From: Flavobacteriaceae bacterium
Lineage (GTDB): Bacteria > Bacteroidota > Bacteroidia > Flavobacteriales > Flavobacteriaceae
Assembly (NCBI GenBank): GCA_947377425.1
Contig: CANCFZ010000166.1
Span: 1-5,241, forward strand
Reading direction: 5' to 3'
Length of the DNA: 5,241 bases
The notes beneath the pieces are model-generated. The model saw only the letters and a program-made list of their open reading frames with translations, was not told the origin of the DNA and did not search any database. Of this stretch, positions 1-5,241 are shown one piece after another (position 1 is the first letter of the stretch; each line of letters opens with the position of its first letter). The position numbers and the translations under genes are program-made.

Positions 1-588
1 GGTGCTGGAAAAACCACTTTTTTCAGTTTGTTATTGGATTTAATTCAACCGAGTTCAGGTTATATTAAAAACAACGATATTCAAGTAAATACGAGTGAAG
101 CCTGGAAACCTTTTACATCAGCATTTATAGATGAAAGTTTTTTAATTGGCTATTTAACAGCCGAAGAATATTTTTATTTTATTGGGGATTTACGCAATCA
201 AAATAAAGCTGATGTTGACGCACTTTTAGCAAAACATGAAGAATTTTTTAACGGAGAAATATTAAAAAGCAAAAAATACTTAAGAGATTTATCCAAAGGA
301 AATATGAAAAAAGTGGGAATAATTGCCACTTTAATCGGAAATCCAGAAGTAGTGATTCTTGACGAGCCATTTGCCAATTTAGATCCAACAACAGTAAACC
401 GATTAAAAAAAATCATCAAAGAATTATCTGATAATCCAGAAGTTACGGTTTTGGTTTCCTCACACGATTTAGTGCATACGGTAGAAGTTTGTAACAGAAT
501 TGTGGCTTTAAATAAAGGCGAAATTGTAAAAGACATTGAAACATCACCAGAAACATTAAAAGAATTAGAAGCCTTTTTTGCGGTTTAA
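1..588 (+). CDS. ABC transporter ATP-binding protein, 5'-truncated by the window edge
   Basis: This is the nucleotide-binding subunit of an ABC transporter; it hydrolyses ATP at the cytoplasmic face of the inner membrane to drive a separate permease. The frame is open from base 1, where it reads GAGKTT, the end of the Walker A loop, so the true start lies upstream and roughly the first 35-40 residues are missing; the TTG at 28 is not the start. Counting visible residues from base 1: Walker A 1-6, degenerate signature LSKGN at 97-101 (instead of LSGGQ), Walker B VVILDE at 117-122, D-loop ANLD at 125-128, and switch histidine in SSHD at 155. The Q-loop position reads FIDES without a glutamine, as seen in some BcrA-like exporters. 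The 195 visible residues fit a compact 230-residue single-domain ATPase. The permease is probably upstream, outside the window, because a terminator follows this gene. The substrate cannot be inferred. Confidence 0.93.
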   Translation, partial: GAGKTTFFSLLLDLIQPSSGYIKNNDIQVNTSEAWKPFTSAFIDESFLIGYLTAEEYFYFIGDLRNQNKADVDALLAKHEEFFNGEILKSKKYLRDLSKGNMKKVGIIATLIGNPEVVILDEPFANLDPTTVNRLKKIIKELSDNPEVTVLVSSHDLVHTVEVCNRIVALNKGEIVKDIETSPETLKELEAFFAV

Positions 589-608
589 AAGTCAAACCAA
601 TAAGCATA

Positions 609-649
609 AAATACGCAAGACATTTGGTTGTTTTGCGGGTTTCTTTTTT
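609..649 (+). terminator. Intrinsic terminator of the ABC ATPase gene
   Basis: A 9-bp stem pairs CGCAAGACA (614-622) with TGTTTTGCG (629-637), with one G-T wobble and a 6-nt loop, TTTGGT. Weaker outer pairing (609-612 with 639-642) crosses one mismatch. A T-rich run (641-649) follows immediately. It sits about 20 bp after the TAA stop of the ATPase gene, the expected place for rho-independent termination, and separates that gene from the downstream sprE cluster. The downstream A-run makes the T/A tract self-complementary, so it may work partly in reverse, but no convergent gene is present. Confidence 0.7.
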
Positions 650-689
650 AAAAAAAGTAATATTTTTTTTCAGGTATCAAAAAGAAACG

Positions 690-697
690 TATTTTTA
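690..697 (+). promoter_or_regulatory. Weak candidate -7 element for sprE
   Basis: TATTTTTA matches the Bacteroidota -7 consensus TAnnTTTG at all fixed positions but the last. A convincing TTG-type -33 element at the usual distance is not visible; only a T-run ending in TTTCAG lies upstream. A second one-mismatch match, TATTTTTT at 661-668, overlaps the terminator tail. A promoter is expected here because a terminator precedes sprE, but in such AT-rich DNA the exact assignment is a guess. Confidence 0.25.
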
Positions 698-699
698 CC

Positions 700-739
700 A
701 GTTAGTTATACTAAAATTAGCTTTTTAGAGTTAGTTATA
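700..739 (+). repeat. 11-bp direct repeat upstream of sprE
   Basis: AGTTAGTTATA occurs exactly at 700-710 and again at 729-739, a start-to-start distance of 29 bp (close to three helical turns). Both copies lie between the terminator and the TTG start of sprE, the second ending about 14 bp before it. It could be a paired regulator site or a small duplication in the leader. The flanks differ, so it is not part of a longer duplication. No function can be assigned. Confidence 0.6.
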
Positions 740-753
740 AAAACGTTTTGACA

Positions 754-3621
754 TTGAAAACTAGTACTTTTAAATACACAATCGCAACAGCAGTGGTGAT
801 TTTTTTTGTGGCGTGTTCTACGAAGAAAAACACGTTAGTTTCGAGAAATATGAATGCTTTAGAAACAAAAGACAATATCTTATATAATGGCGGAATAGCC
901 TTAAACAAAGGTGTTTTAGATTTAAAAGCACAATATAAAGACAACTTTTGGGAAACGCTTCCAGTAGAGCGTATGCAGATTACTCAAGACCAAATGTTGC
1001 CGGGTCAAGCCAAAAACCCAAACTTTGAAAAAGCTGAAACCAAAGCCACCAAAGCCATTCAAAAACACTCGATGAACATTGGAGGTAGTGAAAAGAATCC
1101 ACAAATGGATGAGGCTCACTTAATGCTTGGAAAAACGCGTTATTATGACCAACGTTTTGTTCCGGCATTGGAGGCGTTTAATTATGTTTTGTATAAATAT
1201 CCCAATAGCGATAAGATTTATGAAGTAAAAATTTGGAGAGAAAAAACCAATATGCGCATGGATAATGACGCATTGGCTGTTACTAATCTTAACAAATTAT
1301 TGAAAGAAATCAAATTTAAAGATCAAATATTTGCCGATGCAAATTCGACATTGGCTCAAGCTTATTTAAACTTAGACCAAAAACCAGAAGCATTATCTAA
1401 ATTAAAAATTGCCACAGAATTTACAAAATCAGACGAAGAAAAATCACGTTATCGTTTCATTTTAGGGCAAGTTTATGAAAAAATGGGATATAAAGACAGT
1501 GCTTATGCTGAATATCAACAAGTGATTGATATGAAAAGAAAATCGGCACGTCAATATATCATTCAAGCACATGCTCGTCAGGCAGCACAATTTGATTTTG
1601 CTAAAGGCGACACAACCGCTTTCGTAAAAAAATATAATGATTTATTGAAAGACAGAGAGAACCGACCTTACTTAGATGTGTTAAATCATCAAATGGGTTT
1701 GTTTTATGATAAATTAAAAAAGACCGAAGTTGCTAAAAAATATTATAATAAATCATTAAGAAAAAGATCTCAAGACGCTTATTTGACAGCATCCAATTAT
1801 AGAAATATTGCCGATATTTATTTTGATAAAGCAAAATATGTAACAGCAGGAAAATATTATGATAGTACGTTAACGGTTTTAAATCCAAGAACAAGAGAGT
1901 TTAAGTTGATTACTAAAAAAAGACAAAATCTTGATGATGTAATTAAATTTGAAGGCATCGCGCAACGCAACGATAGTATTTTGAAAATAGCGTTGTTATC
2001 TTCAACGGAGAAAGAGAATTACTATAAAGAATATATTGAAAAGCTAAAAAAAGAAGAGAAAAAACAACAAGAACTTGCTGATAAAGCAGCTAAAGAATCT
2101 GGTCAAACTGCTAATTCAAGTGATCCTTTTAATGGAAAAGGAAATTCTAAAGAAAAAGAATTATTGCAGCCAGCAGACGGCTCTTCATCAAAATCTATTA
2201 ATCCTAATGCAAATGCTCCAATTACTACTTTTTCAGATTCGGGAAGTACGTTCTATTTTTATAACCCAAACACGGTAGCTTTTGGAAAAATTGAGTTTAA
2301 GAAAAAATGGGGTGATAGAGCACATGTAGAAAACTGGAGATTATCAAAAGAAGACGTTAAGGAAGATAAAACTCCCGAAGAAGATGTTAATGACACAACC
2401 AATAGCGGTGATAAACCTAAGAAAGAAGAAGAGAAATACACTACTGAATATTATATAAAAGACATTCCAACTTCGAAACAAGTTTTAGAAGGTTTGGCAA
2501 AAGATAGAAATTTTGCTTACTATCAATTGGGAGTTATTTATAAAGAAAAGTTCAAAGAGTATAAAAGAGCTGCTGATAAACTAGAAAAACTTTTGGACAA
2601 TAAACCAGAAGAACGTTTGGTTTTGCCATCAATGTACAACTTGTTTAAAATTTATGAAATCATTGATAAGGACAAAGCTGCCACAATGAAATCTAAAATA
2701 ATTTCGCAATATCCAGATTCTAGATATGCACAAATTTTAAGCAATCCATCTGGAGCAAATCAAATGACTTCTACACCAGAAGTTGCTTATGATGCTTTGT
2801 ATAAGGATTATGAAAATAGATTGTATAGAGAAGTACTTCCAAAAACGGAAGCTGCAATTGAAGAGTTTACAGGAGAAGAAATGATGCCAAAATTTGAGCT
2901 ATTAAAAGCGAATCTAATAGGTAAATTAAAAGGATTAAGTGAATTTAAAGAAGCTTTAAACTACGTAGCTTTAACGTATCCAAATAGTACTGAAGGAAAA
3001 TCGACAGAGCGTTTTATAGCCGATAAGATACCTTATTTAGAATCGTTGACTTTTAATTCGGAGTTTCCATTGTCATGGAATATTTTGTACAGAGCAGATA
3101 ATTTACAAGATAAAAACACAAAAATTCTGCTAGAAAAGCTTACTAAATTTGCTAAAGAAAGAACAATAGAAACGTTGGCTATTTCTACAGATCTTTATAC
3201 AATAGATAAAAATTTTATTGTCATTCATGGCATAAAATCCTTAGATAATGCAAAAGGAATTGCTCAGGTATTAAAAGAATTTAAAGAGTATAAAATTTCA
3301 GAACCTGCTATTGTAATTTCGAGTGAAAATTATAAAGTAGTTCAGATTAAAAAGAATGTAGACGACTATGATTCTGGAGGTTGGTTAAACAAACCTATTG
3401 TTCCAATTCAGAGAACTATAGTTGTTTCAGAATCTGAGAATAACAAAAAAGGGAACACAAATCAACAAGAAGGTCAGCCAAATCAGGATAATCCAAAAGA
3501 TGGAAAAGATGGAAAAGAGGGAGAAAACCCACAGAGTCCTAATAAAGGAGATATTAATTCTCCTGATGGTCCTGCTCCGGGAATGATGCCTCCAACTCCT
3601 GATATGCCTAAAAAACCATAA
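754..3621 (+). CDS. sprE: SprE/PorW-type TPR lipoprotein of the type IX secretion and gliding machinery
   Basis: SprE (PorW in Porphyromonas) is an envelope lipoprotein needed for type IX secretion and, in flavobacteria, gliding. The frame has no ATG near its start; TTG at 754 gives MKTSTFKY, and TTG at 748 would add two residues. Numbering from 754 (955 aa): a hydrophobic signal ends in a lipobox-like FVAC with the lipidated cysteine at 21, followed by STKKN, a lysine-rich stretch that argues for periplasmic facing rather than surface export. TPR-like units lie at about 115-150, 191-224, 229-262, 304-338 and 343-377. A Lys/Glu-rich likely coiled coil (418-448) and a Ser/Asn-rich linker follow. 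The FYFYNP...GK..F...WG.R...NW block (500-528) is a hallmark I recall for this family. Another TPR-like unit (583-616) and a conserved-looking alpha/beta segment (821-868) precede a Gly/Pro/Asn/Lys tail (895-955). The length is typical of the family. A bactofilin gene starts 4 nt after the stop. Confidence 0.9.
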   Translation: MKTSTFKYTIATAVVIFFVACSTKKNTLVSRNMNALETKDNILYNGGIALNKGVLDLKAQYKDNFWETLPVERMQITQDQMLPGQAKNPNFEKAETKATKAIQKHSMNIGGSEKNPQMDEAHLMLGKTRYYDQRFVPALEAFNYVLYKYPNSDKIYEVKIWREKTNMRMDNDALAVTNLNKLLKEIKFKDQIFADANSTLAQAYLNLDQKPEALSKLKIATEFTKSDEEKSRYRFILGQVYEKMGYKDSAYAEYQQVIDMKRKSARQYIIQAHARQAAQFDFAKGDTTAFVKKYNDLLKDRENRPYLDVLNHQMGLFYDKLKKTEVAKKYYNKSLRKRSQDAYLTASNYRNIADIYFDKAKYVTAGKYYDSTLTVLNPRTREFKLITKKRQNLDDVIKFEGIAQRNDSILKIALLSSTEKENYYKEYIEKLKKEEKKQQELADKAAKESGQTANSSDPFNGKGNSKEKELLQPADGSSSKSINPNANAPITTFSDSGSTFYFYNPNTVAFGKIEFKKKWGDRAHVENWRLSKEDVKEDKTPEEDVNDTTNSGDKPKKEEEKYTTEYYIKDIPTSKQVLEGLAKDRNFAYYQLGVIYKEKFKEYKRAADKLEKLLDNKPEERLVLPSMYNLFKIYEIIDKDKAATMKSKIISQYPDSRYAQILSNPSGANQMTSTPEVAYDALYKDYENRLYREVLPKTEAAIEEFTGEEMMPKFELLKANLIGKLKGLSEFKEALNYVALTYPNSTEGKSTERFIADKIPYLESLTFNSEFPLSWNILYRADNLQDKNTKILLEKLTKFAKERTIETLAISTDLYTIDKNFIVIHGIKSLDNAKGIAQVLKEFKEYKISEPAIVISSENYKVVQIKKNVDDYDSGGWLNKPIVPIQRTIVVSESENNKKGNTNQQEGQPNQDNPKDGKDGKEGENPQSPNKGDINSPDGPAPGMMPPTPDMPKKP

Positions 3622-3625
3622 AGAT

Positions 3626-4030
3626 ATGTTTGATAAAAAACCAAAATCATATACAGACCTTTTAGGGAAAACTAACAGAATTGTTGAAGGAACTACTATA
3701 AAAGGAGATATCATATCGCCAGCTGATTTTCGTTTGGACGGACATTTAATCGGGAATTTCGAGTCAAAAGGAAAATTAGTTATAGGTCCAGCAGGAAGTG
3801 TAAAAGGCGATATTATCTGTAAAAATTGCGATATTGAAGGACGATTTGACGGAAAAATTCAAGTTTCGGAAATACTAAATTTGAAAGCTAAAGCAAGCGT
3901 TCACGGCGAAGTTGTTTGCGGAAAACTCTCAGTCGAACCAGGAGCAGAATTTAGCGCTACTTGTGTAATGAAACCTCATGTAAAAAACCTTCCACACAAT
4001 GGACAACCAGTCGAAGAAAAAACAGCGTAA
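3626..4030 (+). CDS. Bactofilin (polymer-forming cytoskeletal protein)
   Basis: Bactofilins polymerise without nucleotide into filaments that scaffold envelope, division or shape proteins on the cytoplasmic side of the membrane. The 134-aa product has the family layout: a short polar N-terminal tail (1-17), a right-handed beta-helix core (about 18-113) of repeating short strands with glycine turns (for example EGTTIKGDI, RLDGHLIGNF, GSVKGDI, GRFDGKI, ASVHGEVVCGKLSVEPGA), and a polar C-terminal tail. There is no signal peptide or membrane helix. Four cysteines stand out: a C-x2-C pair at 65 and 68, then 98 and 113. The ATG at 3626 lies 4 nt after the sprE stop, so translation is probably coupled; only AAAGAT precedes it, not a true Shine-Dalgarno. 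The last 32 nt overlap the start of the AtpZ-like gene in another frame. Family assignment is firm; the specific cell role is not known. Confidence 0.92.
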   Translation: MFDKKPKSYTDLLGKTNRIVEGTTIKGDIISPADFRLDGHLIGNFESKGKLVIGPAGSVKGDIICKNCDIEGRFDGKIQVSEILNLKAKASVHGEVVCGKLSVEPGAEFSATCVMKPHVKNLPHNGQPVEEKTA

Positions 4031-4238
4031 TAAGTGGTTGGCATTTATCAATATTCCAATTCAGATGGGAGTAGTGATATATCTTTTTGCAAAAGGTGGC
4101 GATTGGTTGGATGCTAAATATCCGAATTCACATCATGTATATGTCAAAGTGCTGACATTAGTTGGAGTTGCTTTGGCATTTTATAATTTAAACCGTCAGT
4201 TGAAAGAAATCAACAAAATGGATAATAATGAGCAATAA
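3999..4238 (+). CDS. atpZ: AtpZ/AtpI-family small membrane protein linked to F-type ATP synthase
   Basis: AtpZ-type proteins are small inner-membrane proteins encoded beside F-ATP synthase operons; with AtpI they have been linked to assembly of the c-ring and to divalent cation supply. The 79-aa product has a basic N-terminus (SKKKQRNK at 5-12), helix 1 at about 14-32, the family-like IQMG (21-24) and GDWLDAKYP (34-42) motifs in the hairpin, helix 2 at about 47-64, and a charged C-terminal tail. The ATG at 3999 overlaps the bactofilin end by 32 nt. It is the only ATG that keeps the basic N-terminus and both helices, which favours it over the internal TTG at 4038. Its 3' end overlaps the next gene by 11 nt. 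The position ahead of atpB supports the call. The symbol rests on family resemblance and context. Confidence 0.8.
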   Translation: MDNQSKKKQRNKWLAFINIPIQMGVVIYLFAKGGDWLDAKYPNSHHVYVKVLTLVGVALAFYNLNRQLKEINKMDNNEQ

Positions 4239-4623
4239 ATACAAGCCAGTTTTAGAAGTTTTTTTCCTTTCGTTAGTAGCATTCTTGATTCATAAATCAT
4301 TTTTTTTCTTTACGAACAAAGTCAGTATTACTGATGGATTTAGGTACTCAGTACCTGCTTTGTATTTGTTTTTTTTAATTTGTTCCGTGATTATACTTTT
4401 GATAGTAATAAAAATAAAAGAAAAAAACATTAATAGTGTTGGCCAAACCTTTCTTTTGTTGACTTGTATAAAAATGATTGTTGCTTATATTTTGCTTCAC
4501 CCAATATTGCAATCAACAAACCAATTAATGACACCAGAAAAAACAAACTTTTTTATCACATTTGCTATGTTTTTGACAATAGAAACGGTTGTAACCATCA
4601 GAATCTTAAACAAAAATCAATAA
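4228..4623 (+). CDS. Four-helix membrane protein of unknown function upstream of atpB (probably DUF6168 family)
   Basis: This 131-aa protein has four predicted membrane helices at about 8-29, 41-62, 71-93 and 106-126, with a basic loop IKIKEKN (61-67) suggesting the side facing the cytoplasm. Its size, helix number and place between atpZ and atpB resemble AtpI (ATP synthase protein I), but I see no motif that proves homology. The VGQTFLLLTCIKM stretch (71-83) and the C-terminal FFITFAMFLTIETVVTIRIL (108-127) look like the flavobacterial family catalogued as DUF6168; this comes from memory, not a search. The ATG at 4228 lies inside the end of atpZ (11-nt overlap), so translation is likely coupled. 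A role in ATP synthase assembly or membrane insertion is only a context-based guess. It is clearly a real gene: open, hydrophobic in a regular pattern, and packed into the cluster. Confidence 0.8.
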   Translation: MSNKYKPVLEVFFLSLVAFLIHKSFFFFTNKVSITDGFRYSVPALYLFFLICSVIILLIVIKIKEKNINSVGQTFLLLTCIKMIVAYILLHPILQSTNQLMTPEKTNFFITFAMFLTIETVVTIRILNKNQ

Positions 4624-4658
4624 TTTGGTTCAATACTGACTTTTTCATCAAAAAAAAT

Positions 4659-4673
4659 AAAAGTATTACTTTT
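4659..4673. repeat. Short perfect inverted repeat AAAAGT-ATT-ACTTTT
   Basis: AAAAGT (4659-4664) and ACTTTT (4668-4673) pair perfectly around a 3-nt loop, followed by TTAATATTAATTAA, itself nearly palindromic. It lies 36 bp after the stop of the four-helix gene and reaches the -33 region of the atpB promoter. It could be a weak A/T-only terminator or an operator, but such repeats are frequent by chance in this AT-rich DNA, and the stem has only two G-C pairs' worth of stability at most. Confidence 0.3.
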
Positions 4674-4699
4674 TAATATTAATTAAAATTGTACTTTTG
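4669..4699 (+). promoter_or_regulatory. Bacteroidota-type promoter of atpB
   Basis: TACTTTTG at 4692-4699 matches the Bacteroidota -7 consensus TAnnTTTG exactly and continues as CACC, a common downstream context in flavobacteria. The -33 box is imperfect: CTTTTT at 4669-4674 sits at the right distance (17 bp spacer) but lacks the usual TTG. Transcription would start near 4705, giving atpB a leader of about 34 nt. This suggests the ATP synthase operon starts here independently of the sprE-to-membrane-protein cluster, although read-through from upstream remains possible because no strong terminator lies between them. Confidence 0.7.
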
Positions 4700-4738
4700 C
4701 ACCAAATTTGAGAAAATAAATTAAAGAAATTATCAGAT

Positions 4739-5241
4739 ATGTTGTTTTCAAACAAACCACTTCAATTCATCTTCGCCGCTTTAGTAGCATTTTTACCATT
4801 ACATAGTAATGCTAATACCAATGATACTTTGCCAGTAAAACAAGAAGTTGTTGCTACTGCAAATACTACTGAAACCAAAGTTTTATCAGAAGACGAAAAA
4901 AAGGACGAAGAACGAAAAGAATTCATTCAACATCACTTATTAGATTCTCACGATTTTCACATCTTTTCTTATGGAAAAGAAGGCGAGCACAATGTTGGTT
5001 TTTCTTTGCCAGTTTTTCTTTGGGATAATGGGATTCATTTTTTCATGTCATCAAAATTTGAACACGGAGAAGCTGTTGCAGAAGACGGCGGTAACTATTA
5101 CAAAATCAACCATCACGATGGTAAAATATACAAAACTGATGCTGCTGGAACTTTAACAGAAAATGCAAAAGGACATATTGAAAATGAAAAACCACTTGAT
5201 TTTTCAATCACTAAAAGTTTTTTCATGATTATCGTAGTTAG
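4739..5241 (+). CDS. atpB: F-type ATP synthase subunit a (AtpB), 3'-truncated by the window edge
   Basis: Subunit a forms the proton half-channels against the c-ring in the Fo sector of the inner membrane. The visible 167 residues are the N-terminal extension typical of Bacteroidota AtpB; the catalytic membrane core with its key arginine lies beyond the window. Residues 1-25 look like a signal peptide (basic MLFSNK start, hydrophobic 8-20, SNA before a likely cleavage at 25/26). An acidic/Thr-rich spacer follows, then the extracytoplasmic part with HHLLDSHDFHIFSY (65-78), GFSLPVFLWDNGIHFFMS (87-104) and NHHDGKIY (124-131). The first core helix begins at SITKSFFMIIVV (156-167). ATG at 4739 is the first start after the promoter and keeps the whole signal peptide. 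The remaining synthase genes (c, b, delta, alpha and others) would be expected downstream. Confidence 0.9.
   Translation, partial: MLFSNKPLQFIFAALVAFLPLHSNANTNDTLPVKQEVVATANTTETKVLSEDEKKDEERKEFIQHHLLDSHDFHIFSYGKEGEHNVGFSLPVFLWDNGIHFFMSSKFEHGEAVAEDGGNYYKINHHDGKIYKTDAAGTLTENAKGHIENEKPLDFSITKSFFMIIVV

Noticed and set aside
198..536. Open frame of 112 codons on the minus strand inside the ABC ATPase gene
   Set aside because: It lies wholly opposite the Walker B and signature coding region of a clear gene, and its translation has no recognisable domain.
735..1168. Three overlapping minus-strand open frames opposite the sprE 5' end
   Set aside because: They overlap each other and the lipoprotein signal and first domain of sprE, and have no family features or promoter.
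2075..2441. Short open frames on both strands within the sprE linker
   Set aside because: They are out-of-frame readings of low-complexity Lys/Glu/Ser codons inside a continuous 955-codon gene.
3427..3714. Minus-strand open frame of 95 codons across the sprE/bactofilin junction
   Set aside because: It is antisense to the low-complexity sprE tail and the bactofilin start; the hydrophobic, Phe/Ile-rich product is what the complement of AAA/GAA-rich DNA gives.
4464..4676. Plus-strand 70-codon frame overlapping the four-helix gene
   Set aside because: The other frame gives a regular pattern of four membrane helices and overlaps atpZ in an operon-like way; this one has no coherent features.
4971..5156. 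Plus-strand 61-codon frame with a hydrophobic stretch
   Set aside because: It is an alternative frame of atpB; the atpB frame is open from 4739 to the window end with signal peptide and family-like ectodomain.
1..5241. CRISPR array, tRNA or rRNA gene, insertion sequence, prophage or defence system
   Set aside because: I saw no regularly spaced repeats, cloverleaf, transposase, terminal inverted repeats or defence domains; all long open frames are accounted for by core-type genes.

Overview
The window is AT-rich DNA from a member of the Bacteroidota, very probably a Flavobacterium-like Flavobacteriaceae. The evidence is a SprE/PorW-type lipoprotein of the type IX secretion and gliding machinery, a Bacteroidota-style promoter (TAnnTTTG) ahead of atpB, A/T-rich translation starts without a Shine-Dalgarno, and an AtpB with a long N-terminal extension headed by a signal peptide. 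All genes lie on the + strand.

Layout. (1) Bases 1-588 are the 3' part of an ABC transporter ATPase, cut by the window edge inside its Walker A motif. A hairpin with a T-tract (about 609-649) closes it. (2) A 165-bp intergenic stretch follows, with an 11-bp direct repeat and only a weak promoter candidate. (3) Next is a tight cluster: the large TPR lipoprotein sprE/porW (TTG start near 754, to 3621), a bactofilin 4 nt downstream (3626-4030), a small AtpZ-like two-helix membrane protein overlapping the bactofilin end by 32 nt (3999-4238), and a four-helix membrane protein of unknown function overlapping that by 11 nt (4228-4623). (4) A 115-bp gap carries a very good Bacteroidota promoter. (5) atpB, subunit a of the F-type ATP synthase, starts at 4739 and runs off the window end.

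How the genes relate. sprE serves protein export and gliding at the cell envelope, the bactofilin is a cytoskeletal scaffold, and atpZ plus the four-helix protein look like accessory genes of the ATP synthase that begins with atpB. The close packing suggests co-transcription from sprE to the four-helix gene, while atpB probably has its own promoter. This is inference from spacing and motifs. I see mostly core housekeeping content: no mobile element, CRISPR array, RNA gene or clearly new multi-gene system. The most interesting points are the envelope/cytoskeleton/ATP synthase linkage, the unnamed four-helix protein in an AtpI-like position, and the histidine-rich ectodomain of AtpB.
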